A DNA stretch of 64,000 nt from Pseudoxanthomonas sp. X-1 (GTDB lineage: Bacteria > Pseudomonadota > Gammaproteobacteria > Xanthomonadales > Xanthomonadaceae): the NCBI RefSeq assembly GCF_020042665.1, contig NZ_CP083376.1, forward strand, positions 1,276,001-1,340,000. The letters run 5' to 3'. Made by a program: the position numbers and the translations under genes. Positions within the stretch are counted from its first letter, which is position 1. Every line of letters starts with the position of its first letter. This document shows positions 55,098-61,877 of the stretch, piece by piece. The notes under the pieces are model-generated. The model worked only from the letters and a program-made list of their open reading frames with translations. It was not told the origin of the DNA and searched no databases.

Positions 55098-55126
55098 AAA
55101 ATAATGCACTAAGTGCAATTTTTCAA
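55098..55126 (-). promoter_or_regulatory. SDR promoter with TetR-type operator in the spacer
   Basis: Minus strand TTGAAA (55126-55121), 17 bp, TATTTT (55103-55098) makes a good sigma-70 promoter. The spacer contains TGCACTTAGTGCA (55117-55105), a perfect 13-bp dyad around a central A/T. A bound TetR-family repressor there would block the SDR promoter and probably the divergent regulator gene as well. Confidence 0.75.
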
Positions 55127-55752
55127 TGGGTAGTGGAATGCCAGGAAAATCGAATGCCGAGGGAGCAGCCCCGCCGTCGGGGGGGCTGCGGGAACGCAAG
55201 CAGCGCGAGACCCGGCAGCGCATCGCGGAGGCCGCCCTGCGCCTGTTCCTGAGCGAGGGCTACGAGCGCACCACGCTGGACGCGATCGCGGCCGCCGCCG
55301 GTATCTCCCGCCGCACGTTCTTCTCTTACTTCAAGTCCAAGGACGACATCATCCTGTTCGGAATGGAGGCCGATTGGGCCGAGCTGATCGTCGAGCTGCT
55401 CAAGACATCGCCCGACGTGCCGCCGCTGGATGCGGTCCAGGACGTGATGGTCAGGCGGATCGCGCGCTATACGACCGAGGAGATGGCGGCCATCGACCAT
55501 CTCATGCTGTCGAGCGCGTCGCTGCTCGCACGCAAGCAGGCGTCCTACGCGAAGCAGGAGCAGGCGCTGTTTCTCGCGCTGTGCGAAGTCTGGCGGCAGC
55601 CCGAGCGGCAAACCGCGCTGCGGATGGTGGCCATGGCGTCCATCGGCGCCATGCGGCTGGCATTGCAGGCCTGGCGGGAGCAGACCGGCCGGCGAAAGCC
55701 ACCGGCGCAGTTCCTGCGCGACGCGTTCGAAAGTCTCCGCGCGGGGCTTTGA
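55126..55752 (+). CDS. TetR/AcrR family transcriptional regulator
   Basis: This 208-residue protein has a TetR helix-turn-helix at about 25-70: RQRIAEAALRLFLSEGYERTTLDAIAAAAGISRRTFFSYFKSKDDI. An all-helical ligand-binding C-terminus follows, ending FESLRAGL. ATG 55126 overlaps the -35 of the SDR promoter. A second ATG at 55138 may be the true start, giving 204 residues and leaving the operator clear. By divergent layout it likely represses the SDR gene and itself; the inducer is unknown. It is the last chromosomal gene before the ICE. Confidence 0.92.
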   Translation: MGSGMPGKSNAEGAAPPSGGLRERKQRETRQRIAEAALRLFLSEGYERTTLDAIAAAAGISRRTFFSYFKSKDDIILFGMEADWAELIVELLKTSPDVPPLDAVQDVMVRRIARYTTEEMAAIDHLMLSSASLLARKQASYAKQEQALFLALCEVWRQPERQTALRMVAMASIGAMRLALQAWREQTGRRKPPAQFLRDAFESLRAGL

Positions 55753-55973
55753 TCGCGCCTCGCTGCGGCCGGCAAGGCAGGCCCGGACATCGGCGAATCC
55801 GGCGCTCATTGCCTCCGAATGGACCGTACGGGCGCGAACCAGCTGATGCGTGCGAGGCCGGTAAACCCCACTTCGCCGACCAGCCTCAGCCCGGCCGGAC
55901 CACTGCCCCTTCGAAGGCGAAGAACGCCCACGCGCAAAACCAGATTCCTTGATCGGGAGAAGCACAAAAAAAG

Positions 55974-56011
55974 GCCGATGTCAAGCACTCCAAAAACGGC
56001 GGCGCATCGGC
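55974..56011 (-). terminator. Terminator-like hairpin, minus strand
   Basis: Read on the minus strand, GCCGATG pairs with CATCGGC across a loop of about 24 nt and is followed by seven T (55973-55966 region). The form fits a Rho-independent terminator with an unusually long loop. No gene feeding into it is certain; read-through from trbI is possible. Confidence 0.45.
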
Positions 56012-56191
56012 TGAAGTCTAAGTATGACAAGGGTTTGGGCGGTTGCGCCAACTCCTCGGCCAATCCGGCTCTTGGAGGCTAGGAGCCACATAGGAGCAAC
56101 GCGGCTGCGAGTCTGAGCCTACCCGAGCGAGCCTCTGACAAGGCTTGTTCGAATGGTACGACAAGGCTATCGCAAACCATAGCCTAAAACG

Positions 56192-56222
56192 CGAAAGCGC
56201 AGGTCGGTGGCCTGCGCTTTCG
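56192..56222 (-). terminator. Terminator of the trb operon
   Basis: CGAAAGCGCAGG (56192-56203) and CCTGCGCTTTCG (56211-56222) form a perfect 12-bp stem with a 7-nt loop. On the minus strand it comes 24 bp after the DUF2274 stop and is followed by CGTTTTAGG, a short T run. This marks the end of the mating-pair-formation operon. Confidence 0.8.
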
Positions 56223-56245
56223 TGGCTGTGGCAGCTGTGGCCCGC

Positions 56246-56506
56246 CTACGTGGGGGGCGTATCCCGCCGGGGCGCTGTCGGCGCTTTCGCAGTCGAGCCC
56301 TTCCTGAATCCTCGATCCCGTGCGATGAATGCTTCCAGCATGTGCGGGATCAGCGCCAGCGCATCGACTGGCTCACCGTAGGTCTGCGCGTGCACCGCTG
56401 CGTAGCGATCGAGGTCGGCCTTGAGCGTGGCCGGGCACGCGAAGGTCAGCTTGACGCTCTCGGTCCTGGGCAGCGGCCCGAGCCGCAGCTTGCGCGGCGC
56501 GCTCAT
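56246..56506 (-). CDS. DUF2274 domain protein of the trb operon
   Basis: This 86-residue protein carries the DUF2274 pattern: KLRLGPLPRTESVKLTFACPATLKADLDRYAAVHAQTYGE, then VDALALIPHMLEAFIARDRGF. The C-terminal tail is basic and Pro/Thr-rich. It may be a small ribbon-helix-helix-like DNA-binding protein by sequence character; this is not established. DUF2274 genes regularly follow trbI in Tn4371-like ICEs. Its ATG overlaps the trbI stop (ATGA), and it is the last gene of the operon before the terminator. Confidence 0.85.
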   Translation of the reverse strand: MSAPRKLRLGPLPRTESVKLTFACPATLKADLDRYAAVHAQTYGEPVDALALIPHMLEAFIARDRGFRKGSTAKAPTAPRRDTPPT

Positions 56507-57786
56507 CGTGAAGCCCCTCGGTTGAAGAACAGCGGCTGATACGGCCGTAGCACCAAGTCGCGGTTGACGATGATGCGCACCGGCAGGCCCGGCCGCTCGG
56601 TCAGCGTCGGCTGAATGTTGAGGTTGCGCCGGGTCATTTCTTGCCCGACCTGGTTCACGCTGTCCTGCAAGCTGTCGCGCCCGGCGATGATGACGCGATT
56701 ACCATTCTGGCGGTTCTCCGGCGCAGCCAGCTCGGCGCCGACACCCAGCAGCGTCGTCATCGCCGCACCAGCGAACAAGCGGCTCCAATGGTAGTCCACG
56801 TCGTCCTCCAGCCCGGCATAGCCGGCCGGGTCGGCGCCGGCAAGGTTGTCCAGCGTCAGCGAGGACGTGTCGGGCAGGATGATGCGGTTCCAGACGACTT
56901 GAACCCGGCTCTGTCCATAGGCGACTTGGCTGTTGTATTTGCCGAAGATGCGTGAACCCTGCGGGATCAGCAGGTAGCGGCCGGTTGCGGTGTCGTATAC
57001 CGGCTCCGTCACGGTACCGATGACGTCGCCCGGCAAGTCGGACTTGATGCCCGTGACCAGCGCCGCCGCGATCACCGTCCCGGCCATCACCTGATACGGC
57101 GAGGTCGGCATTTGCAGGTTGCCGGAATTACGGGTTTCCGTAGCTCCAGCTTTCTGGAACGCCTCTTTTTGGTCCTGCCGGTTCTGCACGGCGGTCGGAT
57201 CGGCGGGCTGGGCCGCCGTGGAGGCCGGCCCGGCGGCTTGCGGGTCGAAGCCCGCGAGGCCAGACGGCGGTGTAGCCGAAGCGGTCTGCGCGGGCACAGC
57301 CGCGGTGTGCTGATTACTGGAGCGAAAGAACACCGACGAACCCGCCGCCGCCTCGGCCTCCTTGCGCAGCGCATCGCGTTCGGCCGCCGCCGCATCCTGG
57401 CCGGGCGGCGTGTAGCTGGCCACCACCGGCGGCTGCGACTTCACGATGGCCGGCCCCAAGTCTCCCGGCAGCGGCGGCCCCAGTTCCGGCACCTTCGTCG
57501 GCAGCTTGGAATAGTCGGCGGGAAGCTGGTTAAGTTCTTCGGACTTCGAGACGCGATCGACGTTGTAAAGCTCGGTCGCATCGTTGCCGCTGCGCGGGTG
57601 TTTCGGTTGCAGTGACCAAAGCGTGGCGCCCAACACGGCGACGCCAAGGCCGCCGGTCAGGAGCGCCAGCGTGCGCCGGTTCAGGCGCGTCACCGGGCGC
57701 GGCTGCGCGCGCAGCGCCACGTTCTCCGGCGCGACCTTCGGCGCCGCGTCGGGAATGGGTACGTCCGGGGTGTCGTCCTGGCTCAT
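56503..57786 (-). CDS. trbI: Conjugal transfer protein TrbI (VirB10-like)
   Basis: This 427-residue protein spans the envelope as the core-complex component linking the inner-membrane ATPase to the outer-membrane ring. It has a cytoplasmic N-terminus (1-36), one membrane helix (about 38-58), a Pro/Ala/Gln-rich periplasmic region, and the C-terminal VirB10 domain: AGTVIAAALVTGIKSDLPGDVIGTV, YLLIPQGSRIFGKYNSQVAYGQSRVQVVWNRI, and LFAGAAMTTLLGVGAELA. It starts 2 bp after the trbG stop and overlaps the DUF2274 gene. Confidence 0.95.
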   Translation of the reverse strand: MSQDDTPDVPIPDAAPKVAPENVALRAQPRPVTRLNRRTLALLTGGLGVAVLGATLWSLQPKHPRSGNDATELYNVDRVSKSEELNQLPADYSKLPTKVPELGPPLPGDLGPAIVKSQPPVVASYTPPGQDAAAAERDALRKEAEAAAGSSVFFRSSNQHTAAVPAQTASATPPSGLAGFDPQAAGPASTAAQPADPTAVQNRQDQKEAFQKAGATETRNSGNLQMPTSPYQVMAGTVIAAALVTGIKSDLPGDVIGTVTEPVYDTATGRYLLIPQGSRIFGKYNSQVAYGQSRVQVVWNRIILPDTSSLTLDNLAGADPAGYAGLEDDVDYHWSRLFAGAAMTTLLGVGAELAAPENRQNGNRVIIAGRDSLQDSVNQVGQEMTRRNLNIQPTLTERPGLPVRIIVNRDLVLRPYQPLFFNRGASR

Positions 57787-57788
57787 GG

Positions 57789-58775
57789 TCAGTTCCCCCG
57801 CGTGCCATCCGTGCGCTCGATGCGCACCACGTCGCCCTTGTCGCCGCCCAAGCGCAGTTCGGCCGCGCCGAACAGCCGATCCACGATGTAGTACGGCGAG
57901 CGGAAGCGGTAGTTGACGAGTTGGCCGTCACCCTGCGCGCCGATGACGAACAGCGGCGGCAGCTCGCCTTGGGCGATGCCCGGCGGGAACTGGATGTAGA
58001 CCTTCTCGCCGTCGTCGAAGGCGCGCAGCGGCTTCCACGGCGGATTGTTGCCGCTGATCGCGTAGCGGAAGCGGATCTTCTCCAGTGACAGTCCGGTATC
58101 GACCGGCGCGGCGGCTTGTGCGGCCCGATCCTGACGCTGCAACGCGAGCATCTGGTCTTTCGGGTACTCCCAAGACACCGACGCCATCCACGCCTTGTCC
58201 GTCGAGGTCAGCTCGATCAGGTAGGTGCGCCGGCTGGTGGTGATGACCAGGTTCGTCTTGAGGCTCGAACGGATGGGCTTCACCAGCACGCTCACGCGCA
58301 GCGCGTCCCCGGCGCCGCTGGACGTATCGCCGACGATCCAGCGCACGGTGTCGCCGGCGGCAACCGTCACCAGCTCCTCGCCGGGCTGGAGCGAAATCAC
58401 GGTCACGCGCCCCGGCGCGGCATAGACCTGATACAGCGCGCCATCGGTGAAGGGCCAGACCTGGATCGCGTTGACGTAGCCCTCGCGCGTGGGCGCGATG
58501 CGCGCCTCGGCGTTGGCGCGCGAGACGCGCACAGTTTCATCGGCGGGTTCGGGTGCGGGCTTGACGTCGTCCGCCTCCGGCAGCGGCTTCATCTGCGCCG
58601 GCATCGGTAGCACCTTCGGCACCTCCACCACTGCGACCGGCTTGGGCGGCTCGGGTTGCGACTGCGCCTGCACCGGCTCGTCGAGCGAGATGCGCGGCGG
58701 CTTGCCCTGCGTGGCGCAGCCCGCCAGGGCCGCCAAGGTCAGCACGGAAGCGTAAAAGCGGAAAGACGGGTTCAT
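57789..58775 (-). CDS. trbG: Conjugal transfer protein TrbG (VirB9-like)
   Basis: This 328-residue lipoprotein-like protein has a signal sequence with the lipobox LAGC (Cys20), a Pro-rich linker, and the VirB9 domain: VWPFTDGALYQVYAAPGRVTVISLQPGEEL, TTSRRTYLIELTSTDKAWMASVSWEYP, then the C-terminal RFRYAISGNNPPWKPLRAFDDGEKVYIQFP. It forms the outer ring with TrbI and TrbH-like factors. ATG 58775 overlaps the trbF stop; the longer open frame to 59399 is a shadow of trbF. Confidence 0.95.
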   Translation of the reverse strand: MNPSFRFYASVLTLAALAGCATQGKPPRISLDEPVQAQSQPEPPKPVAVVEVPKVLPMPAQMKPLPEADDVKPAPEPADETVRVSRANAEARIAPTREGYVNAIQVWPFTDGALYQVYAAPGRVTVISLQPGEELVTVAAGDTVRWIVGDTSSGAGDALRVSVLVKPIRSSLKTNLVITTSRRTYLIELTSTDKAWMASVSWEYPKDQMLALQRQDRAAQAAAPVDTGLSLEKIRFRYAISGNNPPWKPLRAFDDGEKVYIQFPPGIAQGELPPLFVIGAQGDGQLVNYRFRSPYYIVDRLFGAAELRLGGDKGDVVRIERTDGTRGN

Positions 58776-59476
58776 GGCTTGGCTCCTTCGGACGCATCCA
58801 GCTCGCGGCTCCACGACAGGCCGTTGACGTAGATACCCAGTGGGTTCTTGCGCAGCCGCTGCTCGGTGCGCGGGGTTTGCAAGACGATGGACACCACGGC
58901 GTTCCAGCGCTCGGTGCCTGCCGGCGCGCCGTTGACGAACCGCTGCTCCGTCCAGCGCACGTTGAACGACGCGTCGCTGGCGCGCGTGACGCTCGTGATC
59001 TGCACCGTCACCGACTCCTTGCCGACGCGGGCGAAGGGATCGTTCTTGCTGGCGTAGTCGTTGAGCACGACTGCGCCCTTGTCGGTGGTGTAGTCGTAGG
59101 CGTCGAGCCAGTTCTGCCGCACCACGATCGGGTCGATGGAAAGCGAACGAACCAACGTGATGAAGTGCGCGAGGTGGTAGGCGATCTGCGCATCGGCCGG
59201 CCGGTACGGCGTGGCGGCTTCGCCGACAGCGCGTACCTGGCCGGTCTTGTCCACCTCCACCACGTAGGGCGTGACGATGGACTGCGCCGAACGCCAGACT
59301 AGGCCGCCCGCCATCAGCAGCGCGAGCACGAGGCAGCCGAAGGCCATCAGCCGCCAGTTCTTCGCCTGCACGCGCGCCGAGCCGATGCGCTCGTCCCACG
59401 CCTGCGCGGCGGCTTGGTACGGGGTGGCAGGCTGCGGCGTGTCGGCGTAGCGCACCTGCGGTCGCTTGAATCGCAT
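58772..59476 (-). CDS. trbF: Conjugal transfer protein TrbF (VirB8-like)
   Basis: This 234-residue VirB8-type protein is an inner-membrane nucleation factor of the secretion channel. A short cytoplasmic N-terminus (AAQAWDERIGSARVQAKNWR) leads to one membrane helix (about 43-63) and the NTF2-like periplasmic domain: VVRQNWLDAYDYTTDKGAVVLNDYASKNDPFARVGKESVTVQITSVTR. ATG 59476 has a strong AAGGAGA eight bases upstream. It ends in an overlap with trbG. Confidence 0.95.
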   Translation of the reverse strand: MRFKRPQVRYADTPQPATPYQAAAQAWDERIGSARVQAKNWRLMAFGCLVLALLMAGGLVWRSAQSIVTPYVVEVDKTGQVRAVGEAATPYRPADAQIAYHLAHFITLVRSLSIDPIVVRQNWLDAYDYTTDKGAVVLNDYASKNDPFARVGKESVTVQITSVTRASDASFNVRWTEQRFVNGAPAGTERWNAVVSIVLQTPRTEQRLRKNPLGIYVNGLSWSRELDASEGAKP

Positions 59477-59488
59477 GGCTCGTTCTCC

Positions 59489-60847
59489 TTAAGAATCGGA
59501 ATCGCCCAGGCGTGGGCCTTGCGCCGAGCCGCCGCCGTCACCGCCGCGCAGCGTATGCGCAGCGGTGGTGGCGGCATGCGCGATCTGCTGGCGGCGATGC
59601 AGACGCTTGGCCCAGGCGGGTTGCTTTTGATCGGCGGAGGACGGGCCAGCTTCGGATGCGCCGGTTTGGGCAGACGCACCAGCGGCCGTGCCATCCCCAC
59701 CACGGAATGCACCGGCAACCCGCTCGCCAAACGCGCGTGCGCCGGCGGCGACTTTCTGCCCAGCGGCCTGTGCGCCAGCTCTGGCGACATTGCCCATCCC
59801 CGCGGCAGCACCCTTGAAGCCACCGCCCGCCGCCGCGGAGCCAGCTTGGAACGCCGACCGCGCGCTAGTGGCGGTCGAAGCAGCGGCACGCGCTCCGCTG
59901 CCGATGGCGCCAGCGGCTGCGGGCGCCATACGAGCGCCGGCGGCGACGGCGCCACCGACGCCGGTGGCGGCAGCACCGATCGCGACGGCGGTTCCCGCCG
60001 CGCCCAATGCCGCGCCAGCCATCGCACCGGCCCCGAGCTGAGGCCCGCCGGAAATCAGTCCGGTGGCGATGCCTGGCCCAAAGATGCCGAGCGCGAGCAT
60101 GGCGAGTGAGGCCAGCATCACGACCAGCGCATGGTCGATGGAAGGCTCGTCGGGCGTTACCGGGAACTCGGCGAACAATCCCGTTCCGATGCCGACGATG
60201 ACGGCCAGCACCAGTACCTTGACGCCAGACGACACCACGTTGCCGAGTACCTTTTCGGCGAGGAACGCGGTCTTGTTCCAGAGTGCGAACGGCACCAACA
60301 CGAAGCCGGCGAGCGTGGTCAGCTTGAACTCGATCAGCGTGATGAAAAGTTGCACCGCCAGCACGAAGAAGCAGACGATGACGGTCAGCCAGGCGAGGAA
60401 CATCACGACGATGGGCGTGATGTTGATGAACACCTCGGGAAAGCCGGCCATCTCGCTGATCTGTTCGAGGATCGGCATACCGGCGTCGATGCCGGTCTTG
60501 GCGAGATGTCCCGGTTGCAGGAACGTCTCCATACTCACGGCCGAGCCGGTGGCCGTCAGTCCGAGGCCCGCGAACGAGCGGAACACGATGCCGGCCAGCA
60601 GGTTGAAGTTGCCGATGATGTAGGCGAAGGCGCCGACATAGAGCACTTTGCGGATGAGCTTCGCCATCACGTCTTCGCCTTGGCCGGTCGCGTGGCCGAG
60701 CGCCCAATACAGCCCAGCGAGCGTCATGTCGATCGCCACCAGCGTCGCAGTCAGGAACGCGACTTCGCCGCGCAGCAGGCCGAAGCCAGAGTCGATGTAA
60801 GTCGAGAAGACGTTGAGGAAGTGGTCAATGATCGAAACATCGTTCAT
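59489..60847 (-). CDS. trbL: Conjugal transfer protein TrbL (VirB6-like)
   Basis: This 452-residue inner-membrane protein has about six helices between residues 25 and 265, with the TrbL blocks YWALGHATGQGEDVMAKLIRKVLYVGAFAYIIGNF and FKLTTLAGFVLVPFALWNKTAFLAEKVLGNVVSSGVKV. A long Gly/Ala-rich low-complexity tail (about 270-400) and a charged end follow. It forms the inner-membrane part of the channel. ATG 60847 overlaps the stop of the trbK-like gene (ATGA). Confidence 0.95.
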   Translation of the reverse strand: MNDVSIIDHFLNVFSTYIDSGFGLLRGEVAFLTATLVAIDMTLAGLYWALGHATGQGEDVMAKLIRKVLYVGAFAYIIGNFNLLAGIVFRSFAGLGLTATGSAVSMETFLQPGHLAKTGIDAGMPILEQISEMAGFPEVFINITPIVVMFLAWLTVIVCFFVLAVQLFITLIEFKLTTLAGFVLVPFALWNKTAFLAEKVLGNVVSSGVKVLVLAVIVGIGTGLFAEFPVTPDEPSIDHALVVMLASLAMLALGIFGPGIATGLISGGPQLGAGAMAGAALGAAGTAVAIGAAATGVGGAVAAGARMAPAAAGAIGSGARAAASTATSARSAFQAGSAAAGGGFKGAAAGMGNVARAGAQAAGQKVAAGARAFGERVAGAFRGGDGTAAGASAQTGASEAGPSSADQKQPAWAKRLHRRQQIAHAATTAAHTLRGGDGGGSAQGPRLGDSDS

Positions 60848-61137
60848 GGCCGTTCCTCCGTCGGCACATCGGGGCCGTCGAAGCTGGCCGGGATAGAAGG
60901 CAGGTCCGCCAGCGTTTGGTATTCGTCGGGTCCGGACTGCCCTGAGAGGAACCGGCGTAGGTCCGCTTGGTTCACACGCGCGCAGAACGCGCCGTCGTGT
61001 TCGCCGCTGCGGCACTGCGTGCGCAGCGCATGCAGCTGTACCGGATCGGCGGCCAGTGCATCGACCGAAAGCGCCAGCGGCCGATCGCAGCCGGCCAGCA
61101 GGCACGCGAAGGCGAACAGGACGGACGCGCGTTTCAT
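60844..61137 (-). CDS. Putative entry-exclusion lipoprotein (TrbK-alt type)
   Basis: This 97-residue lipoprotein has the lipobox LAGC (Cys17) and a small mature domain with two further cysteines (LRTQCRS and AFCARVNQADLRRF). It matches the TrbK-alt type found between trbJ and trbL in Tn4371-like ICEs. Such proteins lie in the recipient-side envelope and prevent redundant transfer between cells carrying the same element. The role is inferred from family and position. Its stop overlaps the trbL ATG. Confidence 0.85.
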   Translation of the reverse strand: MKRASVLFAFACLLAGCDRPLALSVDALAADPVQLHALRTQCRSGEHDGAFCARVNQADLRRFLSGQSGPDEYQTLADLPSIPASFDGPDVPTEERP

Positions 61138-61148
61138 GGCCGTGCCGA

Positions 61149-61877
61149 TCAGTTGCCGTAGAAGTTCACTGGCTGCGGCGTGTACGCCGTGCCGGTGCCG
61201 AGAAAGCGTTGCGTCACCTCGCGGCCACGTTCGACGGCGGCGGCCTGGCGCGCGAGTTCCAGCGACACGGCGCGTCCTTGCGTGAGTTGGAGCTGCTGAC
61301 CCTGGATGGACTGCTTCGCCTGCAAGGCGAGAAGCTGGTTAGTTGCTTGCATCGCCTGCAGAGCGCCGGTGGCCGACTGACTCCGACCGACAAGATCGGT
61401 CAGCACGCTCTCGTCCTCGGTCACGTTCTGCGAGACCTGTGCTTGCATCCGCATCGCGGTCTGCAAGCCTTCGAGCGTGTTCTGCCATCGCTGATGCGCG
61501 TCCTGATACATCTGATTGCCGCTCACGGTCGCGGCGTACTGCTCGGGGTACAGGCGCGCGAACTGCTGATCCATGTTCTGCACCTGGAACGCGAGCCCTT
61601 GCGCCTGCGCAATGAGCTGCTGAGTGGTCGCCAGGTTCGTGCGCAACTGGCTGACCACGTTGAACGGCAGGCTCTCCAAATTGCGCGCCTGATTGATCAG
61701 CGACTGCGCCTGGTTCTGGAGTTGCCGGACTTGGTTGTTGATCTGCTCCAGCGTGCGAACGGCCGTCAGCGTGTTCTGCACGAGATTGGTCGGATCGACG
61801 ACGACCCATTGCGCGTGCGCAGCGGGCATAACGCCGATGAACGCAGCAACAGCAAGGGCGAGAAGGCGAATCTTCAT
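61149..61877 (-). CDS. trbJ: Conjugal transfer protein TrbJ (VirB5-like)
   Basis: This 242-residue periplasmic protein has a signal peptide (cut after PAAHA) and a helical, Gln-rich body: LTAVRTLEQINNQVRQLQNQAQSLINQARNLESLP. NQMYQDAHQRWQNTLEGLQTAMRMQAQVSQN follows, and then the conserved GRSQSATGALQAMQATNQLLALQAKQ. It is the VirB5 analogue, a minor pilus-tip component. ATG 61877 has AGGAGA about nine bases upstream and overlaps the end of trbE (stop at 61874); the longer frame to 61952 is trbE shadow. Confidence 0.95.
   Translation of the reverse strand: MKIRLLALAVAAFIGVMPAAHAQWVVVDPTNLVQNTLTAVRTLEQINNQVRQLQNQAQSLINQARNLESLPFNVVSQLRTNLATTQQLIAQAQGLAFQVQNMDQQFARLYPEQYAATVSGNQMYQDAHQRWQNTLEGLQTAMRMQAQVSQNVTEDESVLTDLVGRSQSATGALQAMQATNQLLALQAKQSIQGQQLQLTQGRAVSLELARQAAAVERGREVTQRFLGTGTAYTPQPVNFYGN

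Larger units (their letters stand above)
55753..56245. other. Non-coding junction region between chromosome and ICE
   Basis: No convincing gene lies here. The sequence shifts from GC-rich to more balanced composition after about 55,950. It holds a long-loop terminator-like hairpin (55974-56011), a 9-bp direct repeat GACAAGGCT (56137-56145 and 56160-56168) and the trb-operon terminator (56192-56222). The element's outer end (att site) should fall here, but its exact base cannot be fixed with only one end visible. Confidence 0.5.

Noticed and set aside
55119..55127. TTTTTCAAT resembling the Tn4371 att sequence TTTTTCAT
   Set aside because: One base differs, and it lies in the tetR/SDR promoter, where both flanking genes are intact and paired, about 1.1 kb from the trb terminator.
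55806..56063. 85-residue minus-strand open frame in the ICE junction
   Set aside because: Spans a terminator-like hairpin and has no recognisable domain or ribosome binding site; more likely non-coding.
56137..56168. GTTCGAAT suggesting a tRNA T-loop
   Set aside because: No acceptor stem, D-arm or anticodon arm can be built around it.
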